DNA of 64,000 nt from the NCBI RefSeq assembly GCF_905220415.1, contig NC_059561.1, positions 2,620,001 through 2,684,000 of the forward strand, given 5' to 3'. The position numbers and the translations under genes were made by a program. The number at the start of each line of letters is the position of its first letter. Within the stretch, counting starts at the first letter, position 1. The notes under the pieces were generated by a model that did no database searches, was not told the DNA's origin, and saw only the letters and a program-made list of their open reading frames with translations. This document shows, one piece after another, positions 20,688-32,977 of this stretch. This DNA is from Colias croceus. Its lineage: Eukaryota; Arthropoda; Insecta; Lepidoptera; Pieridae.

Positions 20688-23625
20688 TTAATGTACTTTA
20701 ATTTTAACGCTGGGCATAAATTTTTTCAAAAGTATGTAAGACGCAGCTATTAACACAGATGTTAAAAGAAGTATTATTGAACTCAATGTGATTATAAATT
20801 CAATCTCATAGTACTGAGTCCAGGGCATGTTGGCGGCGGTGGCCCGCAGGTGCTTCGCCCCTCCGTGTCGCAGCACGTACTCCGTCCACCACACGGCGCT
20901 CTCCAGGGCAGGTTGGGGTTTATCACTCATAAGTTCTCGTAGTTTTAATACATTTCGTCGATAACTGAAAAAAAAGTGAACGCTCTAAGATACCACTATA
21001 CAATATGTTATCTATAGTTACTTTATACAATTATAATTGACTAGCTCCACTCCTGTTGGTCTTAGCGTGATTATAGATATAGTGATGGATATAGATATGG
21101 CCTTCTTCGACAAATGGGCTATCTAACACCGAAAGAATTTTTCAAATCGGACCAGTAGTTCCTGAGATTAGTGCGTTAAAACAAACAAACTCTTCAACTT
21201 TATAATATTAGTATAGATTAAAAATTGAAATAATTATAAGAAAGAACAGAAGCGGAGCACAGTTAGTATCTTATAAATACCATACGGCATACCTGTCATT
21301 ATTTATAACTGTTTCAATGGCTGTTTTGAATTGTTCTTCTGTAACCGTTTCCATATCAAGTTTAATACCAATTTGGTGATGCACATATTTCCCTACATTG
21401 TACCATTGGTCTCCAAGCATCGGTATACCAATAAAAGGTACTCCAGCATTGATAGCTTCTTCCGTTGATTGTAGACCTCCTTGTGTTATGAAGAGTTTTA
21501 TGTTTGGATGTCCTACGAAAAATAATCTATTTATAAATACAAAGTTGACCGCCTCCTTGGTACAGTGGTTGACGTGTCAGCGTAGCACCGAGGGGTCCTT
21601 TGTTCGATTCCCGGTGGAGACGAAGAAAAAAAAATGTCTCGGTCTGGTAGGACACAGAAGGCTGATCACCTACTTGTCCCTAAAGAAAATCGATCAGTGA
21701 AACAGATGTATGAATAATGCATCTGCCCCTTATCCCACTTGGGGACACGGGACTTCACTTAAAAAACCTCTACAAAGTCACCATCTTACAAGTGTTTAAG
21801 ATTTTTGCATTAAAACTTTAATCTATTGTTGTATTACGTATATGCTAATAGGAATAGAAATAGAAATCGTTTTATTACTATTTCTATAATAAACGATTTT
21901 TATTTTATTTATTGGTTTTATTTTTACATGTAAGAATATCTAATACTTACTTAATAAGTCTGATTGTGGGAACCATTTAGAAATTCGTATATTTTCTGAT
22001 TTTCCCGGTAATTCGTCCTTTTCCCATTTCCAAAGAACATTGTAAGGCAGTTTTGAAAAAACATTAATCATCCTCTGTATAAATGCTGGTGGTAAATTAG
22101 ATGATGGAGCATTTGTACCAAAACTCAAATAAATTACACCATTCGTTGCAGAATCCAAATAGCTTTTTAATTCCTGAAATAAATCCCAATTTCCTTAGGC
22201 TGCACTGGTTGCAGAGCTTGACCGACCATCAGTGCGTACGTCAGTCGCGCTTGTCATATTATGTATGGAAATTCATAAAACCGTTCATAGCTAGACCGAC
22301 CATACGCACGCGTGTTGTCATGCGCATTAGTGTCATAGTCATACAATTGTTGATGCGTCGTCAGGACCGACGCTACGCACTGACGGTCGGTTAAGCTCTG
22401 CAACCAGCCTTAAAATAAAACTTCATAGTCAATTGCAATCTATTTCGAATTTAAAAACTTTATAAATTTTAAATATAGAAAAATTATACAATTAGTACTC
22501 AAACGTAGATTTTTAGAATACACCATGAATTGCAGGATAATTTAATTTTAACGAAGAATGAAATTATTACTACCAATATGAAAATTAATTTAGGTAACTT
22601 TATGTTTTGCCAATAAATTTTTGGTAAGAAATGTTAAATCACTAATATAACGTATCTGTGAAATAAATTTATTTCAAATAAATAGAAGTATTTTTATTTT
22701 TACATTATAATATTATATCTATTGCTCCAAGCGAGACCGGGATAATCAGCTTATATTTAATAATAATAGATAAAATAAAACTATTCAAACTTACTTGAGG
22801 TAGAGGTTTCACGGGTTTCTTATAGGCACCCCAAATGGATATACAATTTGGAGGTAAAGGCACATTGTCCATCCACATTTCATGATGATTCAAAAAAAAC
22901 ATATCAACATTGTTCCTCAAAACACTATAATCAGGTAAGCTTGGCCCCAAAATCTCACGGAACCTTCGAATTTCATCGTCTTCTATTGAATTCCAATATT
23001 TGTTCATTTTCCAGTATTTTCTTAATTCATCTACCTTCTCCCAAAAGGTGCTATTGTTGATTTTTTGCTGAGTGAAAAGATATGGATACATGAATGGATG
23101 GTTAGGTACTCCCATGGTCTCTTTGTTACCAAGCGCAAATCCAAACGAACTGATTTGAATCACAGGTACTTTGAAAATATGTGAGAATATCAACGGGTGT
23201 TGGACCCAAGCTTCAAGGAACAATAAGTCAAATTCATTAGGACTAGCTATCAAGCGCTGAACCTCTGGCATTTTCAAATGTTCCACAGTAATATCCGCCA
23301 TCAGATTTACCATTGTTGAAAACAAATCGTATAGGCCTTCGACTCTTCCGAATTTGAAAGTGTTTACAAAGCCCTCCCTCCATATTTTGTATGATATATC
23401 GTGGGCGTTGATTTCTGTTAGGTTTTCTGGACGAGATTCGTCTGTAAATGCAGGGTCCGTTGTTAAAGCTGTGACTTGGTGTCCACGACGAACCAGTTCA
23501 ATTAATAGAGGATGGAAAAACACCTGGTGACTAACAGATGGCGTCGGTAATATGGCCAATATTCGTGCTGTGTATACTCCAACACACAGAGATGTGAGCA
23601 AGATGATTATTTGTAGTCTGACCAT
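20688..23625 (-). CDS. UDP-glycosyltransferase (UGT33-like), gene 3
   Basis: Exons are 22795-23625, 21951-22173, 21293-21512 and 20688-20964, predicting 516 residues, GT-AG, phases 0, 1 and 2. Signal peptide about residues 1-20; catalytic His33 lies in PTPSVSH, where Val replaces Ile of most paralogues; FDLLFLEAW has Glu in the dyad place. The signature reads FITQGGLQSTEEAI (Glu for Asp). Exon 4 has the anchor helix and the tail KIKVH (KxKxx). This gene is the close duplicate of the gene at 26049-30198, with exons, introns and upstream DNA alignable; differences include a SINE in intron 2 and a MITE in intron 1. Its upstream region lacks the ATAAAAG found in the twin. Predicted role: ER-lumen conjugation of small lipophilic compounds. 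Confidence 0.93.
21044..21218 (-). mobile_element. Helitron-like copy in intron 3 of UGT gene 3
   Basis: Minus-strand copy of the GCTGAAGAGTTTG family, with TCTATACTAATATTATAAAG at its 5' end and a damaged GC end near GACTAGCTCCACTCC. A more decayed version occupies the matching intron of the twin gene at 26402-26500, so it predates the duplication. Confidence 0.65.
21546..21771 (+). mobile_element. tRNA-derived SINE in intron 2 of UGT gene 3
   Basis: The head has an A-box-like TGGTACAGTGGTTGACG and a B box GTTCGATTCCC; the body ends GGGGACACGGGACTTCAC. The insertion is flanked by ACAAAGT at 21539-21545 and 21772-21778. The twin gene has the uninterrupted site at about 28220, so this insertion came after the duplication. 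Confidence 0.9.
22198..22409. mobile_element. Harbinger-type MITE in intron 1 of UGT gene 3
   Basis: Inverted ends (right end reads GGCTGGTTGCAGAGCTTAA; the left has a 5-base insertion after GGCTG) are flanked by TTA at 22195-22197 and 22410-22412. A TTA duplication fits PIF/Harbinger. Subterminal GACCGACCATCAGTGCGTA is also inverted. It is absent from the twin gene. Confidence 0.85.
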
Positions 23626-26048
23626 CGCGACTGTATTTCGTTAAATGAATTCCGGTTTATCGTCAACCGTCTAATATTGTTTAATTTACGATGTATCATA
23701 CTACAGATAGCAAAAAATATACTATTGACTAGGCTTCTGACACAGTGATAATATGGTTATTAAGTATTATGATTAAAGATATTTTTTATTACTCTAAAAA
23801 CTGTACTTTAATCAGTATATCATGCGTAATATGAGTGTCATGTTTTAGGAAACATATAAATATGTCAATATCGTAGATAATATGTTCATTACAAAAAATT
23901 ATACTGAATTTGTCTGAATTGCTTAATTAGTAAGATTTTCTATGGATATGTGTTATCTTAAAGCGAAGATTTTGAAACGGTTTTTTTTTATCGATAGAGT
24001 GATTCAAGAGGAAGGTTCAGGAATTTAATTTTTTAAGGTATACACCACGCAGGCGAAGCCACGTGCTGAATGCTAGTTATAAATAAAAAGCTGAATTATA
24101 TTTGTTAATTAGTTCAAGAAAGTAGAAACTGTGACGTACTTTTTATTACACAAACAGCGGATCTTGCTATACAACCTATATTATAGTCTGCAATTGTTGG
24201 CAATTGAGTATTTGAATAAAAAAAATTATTGATTTTTTTTATGTATTTTAAAACCTTATTATTAATAATATTGATATTTAATGCAAAAAACTCCAAAAAA
24301 ATTTTTTTTCAATTAATTATAAGCAATTAAAAATTGATGAAATTTTAATTAAAATCACGTGACTATAAACGCGCTATGACTGGTCACCATAGATGTGACT
24401 TCAAAATGTTTTAGTTGTATACGTTTTTCTATCAACTGCAATGTGTGAAAACTAACATTATGACGTCACACGCGTCCGGGTAACGCTTCGGGAGTTGTCG
24501 GTGTGTTTTCGGTACTGGATTCAAAGACTAATTTTTATTTTGAAATAACTTTTGAATTATTGCAAAAAAAAAATTAAAAAAATAGTTTTGTTATAAAACT
24601 AATATATTATAATCTTTCCATTTAGCACAAAAAATTTTTTTATTCAAATACTCAATTGCTGTATCCTAACCTAGCAGTTCCACAGAATAATTGAAGACAT
24701 AATTCGTAGCGAATTTAATTGTTTACAACATTGCTTCTATTACTTTTTATCTTAAAATGAAAAATAAAGAAGTTTTATACAAAATTAAGATCAAGTTTTT
24801 TGAAAAAAAAAAATATTTGCATGATAAAATTAACATAACATTGCACATCGATCTAATAAAATCTTAATAAAATTGCGTCCTCTAACAAAAGCAACCCTAA
24901 TGTGATATTTCAATCGTATATTATGAAGACAAGTGATGATTTGGATATTATATAGAAAATATAAAAAAAAATATTTAAGTACTGAAAAAGTTTTAAAATT
25001 TGGGGAAATTAAATCAATTAATAGTATGACTTATCATTACAGATTATTTAAAAAAATGTAGGTCATTGACATCTTATCGATCTTTAGCTATCTTTATTAC
25101 AATCAAAATGGAACATTTCATTGATTCAATAAATTGGTAAAGAAAAACTTGGAGGGCTCTCAAAATATATACAGAACCCAAATCAGCAGTTAATTTTTTG
25201 TCCGTCTGTACGTATGTTTCACTACGTACTACGTAGTCCGACGAACTTAACCTATTCATGAACCTTCGTATGCTAAGTTCATTTTGACTGACCACGCCTT
25301 CCTAACTTCTAATGGGAGTCGAACCTGGAACCCATCGATGGGTTTGTTTATGTGAGACAATCGATAATAGCTAACAGAATACTTAAATTATTTCTCCACT
25401 AATAGAATATTAGATATGTTATTGCTCAGTAAGATTTAAATTGTTAGTGTCCAGGTAAATGGTGTCAAAAATATACTTAGGTACTATACGTACGTACTAA
25501 TATACTATACAATTTAGGTACTATCTGAATCACGGAACTTTATCTGCTCTAAAACAAAATTTTCCATTAGACCTGCCCTCCTCGGAAACGGCCTCGACCG
25601 GGTGGTAATGATAACCTATAATGCTATCCTCGATTAATAATAATCAATTTAACACGAAATTTTTTTTCGAGTCAGTAGTTCCTGATACCAACTGACATAA
25701 CAACGTCAGATTTGTAGTAGGTACTGCATTGCACGCTTTGCACATAAAATTTTATTAAACATTTTTTTTTGGGGAAATCTTGCATAGATTATTATTAATT
25801 ATTTAAAAATTAATATAAACATAAAAATAATGTTTTGGCTTAGTTGTAATTTGAGCAGATTTTTTTTGCATCTTCTTTAACATCTATTTTTATCACACGA
25901 GAAAGATGAATAATAACTGCTAATTTACTTTATAGGAGTGAAAAAATGTTTGAAATCTATCCAGGAACTGAGGAGACTATGAGACAAACAAAAAAACTAA
26001 TTTCGTTATTTTCAGTCGAATTTAATGAAACTAAAAAACTAACTTAAA
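23626..26048. other. Upstream region of UGT gene 3, duplicated DNA
   Basis: About 1.7 kb (to near 25300) aligns in pieces with 30199-31880 upstream of the twin gene, including GCAGGCGAAGCC remnants near 24050 and the TTCGTAGCGAATTTAATTG block at 24705. No additional gene was found. 25300-26048 is spacer with a GGGGAAATCTTGCATAGA fragment at 25771 shared with 49607. Confidence 0.6.
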
Positions 26049-29000
26049 CTAACTAACTTTAACTTTTGTTTTAGATAAACATTTTTTTAACAGTAAGTAT
26101 ACAATAACTAAAACCACAGCTGCAAAAAGGAGTATTATTGAACCCAATTTAACTACAAATTCAATCTCATAATACTGAGTCCAGGGCATGTTGGCGGCGG
26201 TGGCCCGCAGGTGCTTCGCCCCTCCGTGCCGCAGCACGTACTCCGTCCACCACACGGCGCGATCCAAGGCCGGTTGGGGGTTATCACTCATAATTTCTCG
26301 TAGTTTTACTACATTTCGTCGATAACTGAAACAAACGATACCACATAAATGTTATCTCTAAACTTATATAATTTTATGATCTATAATATCATAATACTTG
26401 ACAAGCTCCACTCCTGCTTGTCTTATCGTGATTATATTAATGGGCGATAAATGGGCTATCTGACACCGAAATAATTTTTCAAATAAGACCGAGCGCCGAG
26501 ACAAAAGTCAAAACGCTAAGGAATAGGATTCGATACAAATTAACAAAAGCGTATGATGTTTTGCCTAAGGATTCGGTCACCCTACCAGCGACGACGACGA
26601 CCATCAACAAAATTTTCATCCAGTCGGAATTAAATAAAATTGTGCAAAACACAATTTAAAATGAAACATAAGAATTTCCTCTATCGCATGTTTGGAAATT
26701 TTTTTTTCGAGATCATTGGATAAAAAAAATAAGTTTTTTGTAGAAACGGTGGCTCCTAGAAAAAAAATATGTATATCACTTTTTTTATACATAATTTTAT
26801 GATCTATATTATATATTTTGGTTCCATGCAAGAAGCTTATATCTAATACACTGGAGATTTCAGTATGAACATTTAAATTGTAACAAGAAATTATGACATT
26901 GAATGACGCCTGTATGTTTTTTTATCCCTTTCACACCTAACTTGGTCACCCCCACAGAAAGAGATAAAAAACATACAGGCGTCATTCAATGTCATATTTT
27001 CTTGTTACAAGTTAATGTTCATACTGAAATCTCCAGTGTATTAGATATATAAGCTTCTTGGTTCCAGGTGATTATAATATGATAAACTTACCGTCTCGGT
27101 GAAAATCGCAAAGAAACTTATTTTTTTATTAATTGACCTCGAATTTTTTTTTCCGAGTACAAGAATGACCGAAGATTTTAATATTTAATTTTGAACAAAT
27201 TTCGGCAAGATTGGAATTTTGGTCGTCGTCGTCGTTAGTAGTGTGACTGAACCGTTAACTAAGGGCTGATTTTTCAATCCTTGGTTAAAACTTATTCATC
27301 GAATAACGTATTAAACTACCATTTCAAAAATAAATTCTAATTGTCCGTTTATGACAGTTTACAGGTGACATTTGAAAATGTTCGTGTAATACTTTATTGG
27401 ACGAATTAACCAAGGATTGAAAAATCGGCCCTAAATATAATAGCTTATGTCAATAATTAGTTCCTGAGATAAGCGCGTTCAAACAAACAAACTCTTCTGC
27501 TTTATAATATTAGTATAGATTCAAAATTGAAACAATTATAAGTAGTTATAATGTTTAACCGTAAATATATGAGATTATAATATTGTAAACTTCTATATTA
27601 TTCAGTAAAGAGTTTAGAACAAATAAGCAGAAATCGTAAAAAATAGATAAACATTATTTAATATTATGTGGCAAGTATTACATTGATAAGCATAATCGAT
27701 AACAGCTCGTCGGACATTTTAGCCCAATGGTTAAACTTTACGTTTTTAAAGGTACAAGGAATGTTCTTATGGTAAGAAAACACGAAGAGTGTGGCTGTTT
27801 GTTTGAACGTGCTAATCGCGGGAACTACTGGTCCGATTTGAAACATTCTTTCGGTGCTATATAGTCCATGTATCGAGGAAGTTTATAGGTATCATCACGC
27901 TAATACCAACAGGAGCAGAGCTCTGCGGGTAAATCCGCGAGGCACAGCTAGGATCTTATAAATACCATACCTGTCATTATTTATAACTGTTTCAATGGCT
28001 GATTTAAATTGTTCTTCTGTAAGCGTTTCCATGTCAAGTTTAATACCAATTTGGTGATGCACATATTTCCCTACATTGTACCATTGGTCTCCAAGCATCG
28101 GTATACCAATAAGAGGTACTCCAGCATTGATAGCTTCTTCCGTTGATTGTAGACCTCCTTGTGTTATGAAGAGTTTTATGTTTGGATGTCCTACGAAAAA
28201 TAAACTATATTTAAATACAAAGTCACCATCTAAAAAGTGTTTAAAATTTTTGCATTAAAACTTTTTTGCGTTTTATTACTATTTGTATAGTAAACGATTT
28301 TTATTAAGCTATTGCATAGCTTCTCGCGGGCCTTGAGCGCGGGGACCGAATCGAGAAATTCCGTAACGAAAAAACCTCACGCTCCCCAGTCCCCACTCCG
28401 ACGGGCGGAGGTGTGGCTTGAAGGCATAGCATGCAATAGCTTAATCGCGGCAGTCCCCGAGTGCCACACGTCGTTTTTTATTTATTTTTACATGTGAGAA
28501 TTTCTAATACTTACTTAATAAGTCGGATTGTGGGAACCATTTAGAAATTCGTATATTTTCTGATTTTCCCGGTAATTCGTCCTTTTCCCATTTCCAAATA
28601 ACATTGTAAGGCAGTTTTGAAAAAACATTAATCATCATCTGTATAAACTCTCGTGGTAAAGTAGATGATGGAGCATTTGTACCAAAACTCAAATAAATAA
28701 CACCATTCGTTGAAGAATCCAAATATGTTTTTAATTCCTGAAATGAATCCCAATTTATCTATACATAATATAATAAATCTGTAGAAGGGTCAATTCTGTA
28801 CATTGAAAATATTGAAAAAATAAATAGCAGGGGGTGTTACTGGATCGATACCAAACCCAAATATGTGATTAAAAAAATTTTTGTCTGTATGTGAAGGCAT
28901 CACGTAGAAAGTTACGGTTCGATTTCGATGAAACTTGGTATAATTATACCTTATTATCCTGGGCATAAAATAGGATACTTTTTATCCCGGAAAAATACGT

Positions 29001-30198
29001 AGAAGAAAAATAAATCTTAATTTTTCTTAATATTTCCGCGCGGACGGAGTCGCGGGCGGAAGCTAGTTTAAAATAAAACTGAAAATTTTTTAAATTTTAA
29101 ATAAAGTAAAACTATACAATTAGTAGTCAAACATAGATTGATAGAATACACCATGAATTGCACTGAATTGCAGGATAATTTAATTTTATCGAAGAATGAA
29201 ATTATAACTTCCAATATGAAAATTAATTTAGGTAATTTTATGTTATGTCAATAAATTTTTGGTAAGAATAATATAAGTAAAGATATATATTATATCTTTT
29301 GGTCCAAGCGAGACAGACAGACAGAGATATTTAATATAATAGATAAAATAAAACTATTCAAACTTACTTGAGGGAGAGGTTTCACGGGTTTCTTATAGGC
29401 ACCCCAAATGGATATACAATTTGGAGGTAAAGGCACATTGTCCATCCACATTGCATGATGATTCAAAAAAAACATATCAACATTGTTCCTCAAAACACTA
29501 TAATCAGGTAAGCTTGGCCCCAAAATCTCACGGAACCTTCGAATTTCATCATCTTGTATTGAATTCCAAAATTTGTTAAAGTTCCAGTATTTTCTTAATT
29601 CATCTACCTTCTCCCAAAAGGTGCTATTGTTGATTTTTTGTTGAGAGAACATATTTGGATATATGAATGGATGGTTAGGTACTCCAATGATCTCTTTGTT
29701 ACCAAGCGAAAATCCAAACGAACTTATTTGGATCACAGGCACTTTGAAAATATGTGAGAATATCAACGATTGTTGGACCCAAGCCTCAACGAACATTAAG
29801 TCAAATTCGTCAGGCCTAGCTATCAAGCGCTGAACCTCCGGCATTTTCAAATGAGCCACAGTAATTTCCATAATGAGATTTACTGCTGTTGAAAGCATAT
29901 CGTGTAGACCTTGGACTCTTCCGAATTTAAAATTGTTTACCAAGCCCTCCCTCCATATTTTGTATGATATATCGTGGACGTTGATTTCCGTTAGGTTTTG
30001 TGGACGAGATTCGTCTGTAAATGCAGGATCCGTTGTTACAACTGTGACTTGGTGTCCACGACGAACCAGTTCAATTAATAGAGGATTATAAAACACATGG
30101 TGACTAACAGATGGCGTCGGTAATATGGCCAATATTCGTGCTGTGTATACTCCAACACACAGAGATGTGAGCAAGATGATTATTGGCAATCTGACCAT
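26049..30198 (-). CDS. UDP-glycosyltransferase (UGT33-like), gene 4
   Basis: Exons are 29368-30198, 28515-28737, 27971-28190 and 26049-26325, predicting 516 residues, GT-AG, phases 0, 1 and 2. It is nearly the same protein as UGT gene 3 (MVRLPIIILL at the start, PTPSVSH with His33, signature FITQGGLQSTEEAI, anchor helix, KVKVS tail). Differences cluster in exon 1, for example EITVAHLKMPEV against DITVEHLKMPEV and HHVFYNPLL against HQVFFHPLL, the acceptor-binding half. Predicted ER-lumen glycosyltransferase. Intron 3 (1.6 kb) holds a TIR element and a MITE, intron 2 an AAGCTATTGC repeat, and intron 1 a Helitron-like copy absent from gene 3. TATA-like ATAAAAG lies about 46 bases upstream of the ATG. 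Confidence 0.93.
26571..27253. mobile_element. TIR element with internal foldback in intron 3 of UGT gene 4
   Basis: Outer inverted ends contain GCGACGACGACGACC (left, about 26588) and GGTCGTCGTCGTCGTTAG (right, about 27221). Inside, 26821-26934 and 26956-27066 form a foldback whose arms contain ACTGGAGATTTCAGTATGAA and GACGCCTGTATGTTTTTTAT. No transposase frame is present. Not found in the twin gene's intron, so it probably post-dates the duplication. Confidence 0.75.
27263..27431. mobile_element. 169 bp MITE with TAA duplication
   Basis: Inverted ends GGGCTGATTTTTCAATCCTT and AAGGATTGAAAAATCGGCCC are flanked by TAA at 27260-27262 and 27432-27434. This fits a PIF/Harbinger-type MITE. It sits 10 bases from the end of the larger TIR element. 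Confidence 0.85.
28306..28479 (+). repeat. AAGCTATTGC-family repeat in intron 2 of UGT gene 4
   Basis: Near-identical to 3813-3981. The corresponding intron of gene 3 runs through (ACGATTTTTATTTTATTTAT) without it, so it inserted after duplication. Confidence 0.85.
28758..29066 (+). mobile_element. Helitron-like copy in intron 1 of UGT gene 4
   Basis: Begins TCTATACATAATATAATAAA and ends GCGGGCGGAAG then CTAG, inserted between A and T. Gene 3 has the unoccupied flank. It lacks the long GTCT array of its relatives, with only GTCTGTATGTG left. Confidence 0.88.
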
Positions 30199-30243
30199 TG
30201 CGACTGTATTTCATGAAATGTATTCCAGTTTATCGTCAATCGT

Positions 30244-30250
30244 CTTTTAT
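30244..30250 (-). promoter_or_regulatory. TATA-like box of UGT gene 4
   Basis: ATAAAAG on the minus strand, about 46 bases upstream of the ATG at 30198. At the aligned place gene 3 reads AATATTA. Confidence 0.4.
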
Positions 30251-30441
30251 GTTTTATTTACGAAGTATCATACTACAGACAGCAAAAAATATACTATTGA
30301 CTTGTCACAGTGATATGGTTATTAAGTATAATGATTAGATAAGTAGGTATAATGATTTTTTATTTCTCTTAAAACTGTACTTTTATCAGTATGCGTAAGA
30401 TGAGTGTCATGTTTTTATTCTTCTTTTAGACGATGTCGATA

Positions 30442-30763
30442 TCTATACATATAATAAATCTGTAGAAGGGTCAATTCTGTACATTGAAAATATTGAAAAA
30501 ATAAATAGCAGGGGGTGTTACTGTATCGATACCAAGCCCAAATATGTGATAAAAAAAATTTTTGTCTGTCTGTCTGTCTGTCTGTATGTTCAGGCATCAC
30601 GTGAAAACTAACGGTTCGATTTCGATGAAACTTGGTATAATTATACCTTATTATCCTGGGCATAAAATAGGATACTTTTTATCCCGGAAAAATAAATAGA
30701 AAAAAAATAAATCGTAATTTTTCTTAATTTTTCCGCGCGGACGGAGTCGCGGGCGGAAGCTAG
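30442..30763 (+). mobile_element. Helitron-like copy upstream of UGT gene 4
   Basis: Complete ends (TCTATACATATAATAAATCTG; CGGAGTCGCGGGCGGAAG then CTAG) and a five-unit GTCT tract. It lies 240 bases upstream of the start codon, so it could affect expression. Absent at the matching place upstream of gene 3. Confidence 0.88.
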
Positions 30764-31344
30764 TCGTAAATATTTATACATTACGAAGATATTTACGATA
30801 TTGTAGATATGTTCGTTATACTTTATTGACTGAATTGCTTAATTATTGAGATTTTGTATGGATGTGTTATCGTAAAGCGAGGTATTATTGATTGTATTAT
30901 GGAATATGTATATGCAATCAAAAATAATAATTTTCACTCCTATCACTATCATCACTACATAGTATAAAACAAAGTCGCTTTCTCTGTCCCTATGTCCCTT
31001 TGTATGCTTAAATCTTTAAAACTACGCAACGGATTTTGATGCGGTTTTTTTTTAGGCAGACGAAGGTTTTAGTACATAATTTATTAGGTTTTATTACAAT
31101 ACAGGCGAAGCCGCGGAAAGTTGCTGCTGCTGTCGCTGTCTGCATGTTTTCTTAAATCTTTAAACGTACGTAACCGTTTTTTTAATCGATAGAGTGTTTC
31201 AAGAGGAACGTTCAGGAATTTAATTGTTTAAGGTATGCACCACGCAGGCGAAGCCGCGTGCGGAAGAGTAGTCTTGAATGCTGAATTATATATGTTGTTA
31301 ATTAGTTCAAGAAATTTTTACCTACATTTTATTACATGAACTGA

Positions 31345-31376
<32 letters not shown>

Positions 31377-32977
31377 GTTCGTAGCGAATTTAATTGTCTA
31401 GGTACAAATTTTCTTCTATTACTTTTGATTTTGATTAGAAATTATGTACAAAAGTAAGATTATGTTTTTGAAAAAAAAATTAATACAACATTAGGACATC
31501 CATCAAATAAAATTGCGTCCTCTGACAATTAGCAACTCGATAAGTGATGATTTGAATATTTTATCAAATAGTATGACTTAACACTATTAAATAAAATGTA
31601 GGTAATTAATTTAATCTAATCGATGTTTAGCTTTATTTATCTTTATTATATTTACAATTTAACATGTCCAGCTCTGTAAATTGGAAAATAAATACTTGGA
31701 TGGCTCTCAAAATATATGCAGAACCCATTGTAATGTGTGTTTTATTATTCCAAATAAACAATTTTGATTTTTTTTTTTTTAAATCAGTACTTAATTTTTT
31801 TGTCTGTCTACGTATGTTTAACTACGTAGCGTGATGAAACAACCTGTTCATGATCCTTCGTATGCTTTAAGTTCAGTTTTTTTACGTGGGGAAATTTTGC
31901 ATATGCACGGCCTCCGGGAAGGGGCCGTGAGTTATGTCAGATTCCTACCGACCAAATCCCCACTGTGTTCCGTCAAGCCTGTATGGTAGAATTCGTCCGT
32001 GACCCCATTAGCGGCAGTCCACTACCAGGCCAAAACAAACTATGAGTCAGCCAGCTCATGGGGCCACATGGGGCGGCGTTAGAGGAACACCGAACACATC
32101 TCACGCCGCTTCATCGCACCGGACAATAGACTGGATCCCCGTTCCATTGCGGTGAATTTTATTAAACCTGCAGCATCTTATTCCATGTTGCTTGATGTAT
32201 CTTTATGATTAAAAGCTATAGCAGTTATGAATGTTTTAAATGAATACATAATAAATAAATAATTCATTTATTTTACACAATTATTTGTTACATTCAATTA
32301 TTGACCCAGGTACAATTAAGAATGTTGATTAGGATTGATCATAATATGTATATGGTAAATTTGTTCTCAATGGTGTTAGGCGTTTTGATTTCAAATGATA
32401 TTTTTATTCTGTCTGCCTTCTATAATAACTTTTAACAGTAACGTAAGATCCTTTATACTTTCAACGTTTGTTTCTTCTAAATTATCATCAACACATTTAC
32501 ATATCATTTTTATAATGTGTATTTTATCTTTATGAACGCTTTTTAAAAGAAATTGTTGTTCATTTGATTATATTATAATGTTTCGTGATAAGATTGGTCT
32601 ACACTGAGTCTACACTGCACGTTCACGGTCAAATCAAAATATTGTGTAATATCAAGTTCCTGATTATTTTATTTATTTATTTAACTATTTTATGTACCAT
32701 TACATTACATAATATTAAAAGAAACGAAAAACATGCATAGCACATAAGACAACCTTATCGCTTATCAGCGATCTCTTCCAGGCTGCCCAAGGTTCTTCTT
32801 TTTATCGTGTATTTTAATTTTGATTTATTTATTTTGGCTTCAAACACAATGAAATACATTCCAATACATTAATATAATTTATTTTAAAATTATATGAAGT
32901 GCAATTCAGTTCTGAATAATATGCTGTAATACTGTCCTTGTATGCAATAGCTATGAAAACATAAATGAATTTATTCG
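30764..32977. other. Spacer between UGT genes 4 and 5, repeats only
   Basis: 30946-31110 and 31140-31270 are fragments with GCGAAGCCGCG ends and the AACTACGCAACGGATTTTGATG block. Positions 31620-31880 continue the duplicated upstream DNA shared with 25080-25300. 31875-32155 is a GC-richer repeat (CACGGCCTCCGGGAAGGGGC) related to 49602-49720, probably a LINE fragment. No host gene seen. Confidence 0.5.

Noticed and set aside
21546..21615. Possible tRNA gene
   Set aside because: tRNA-like promoter only; flanking duplication and body show a SINE insertion.
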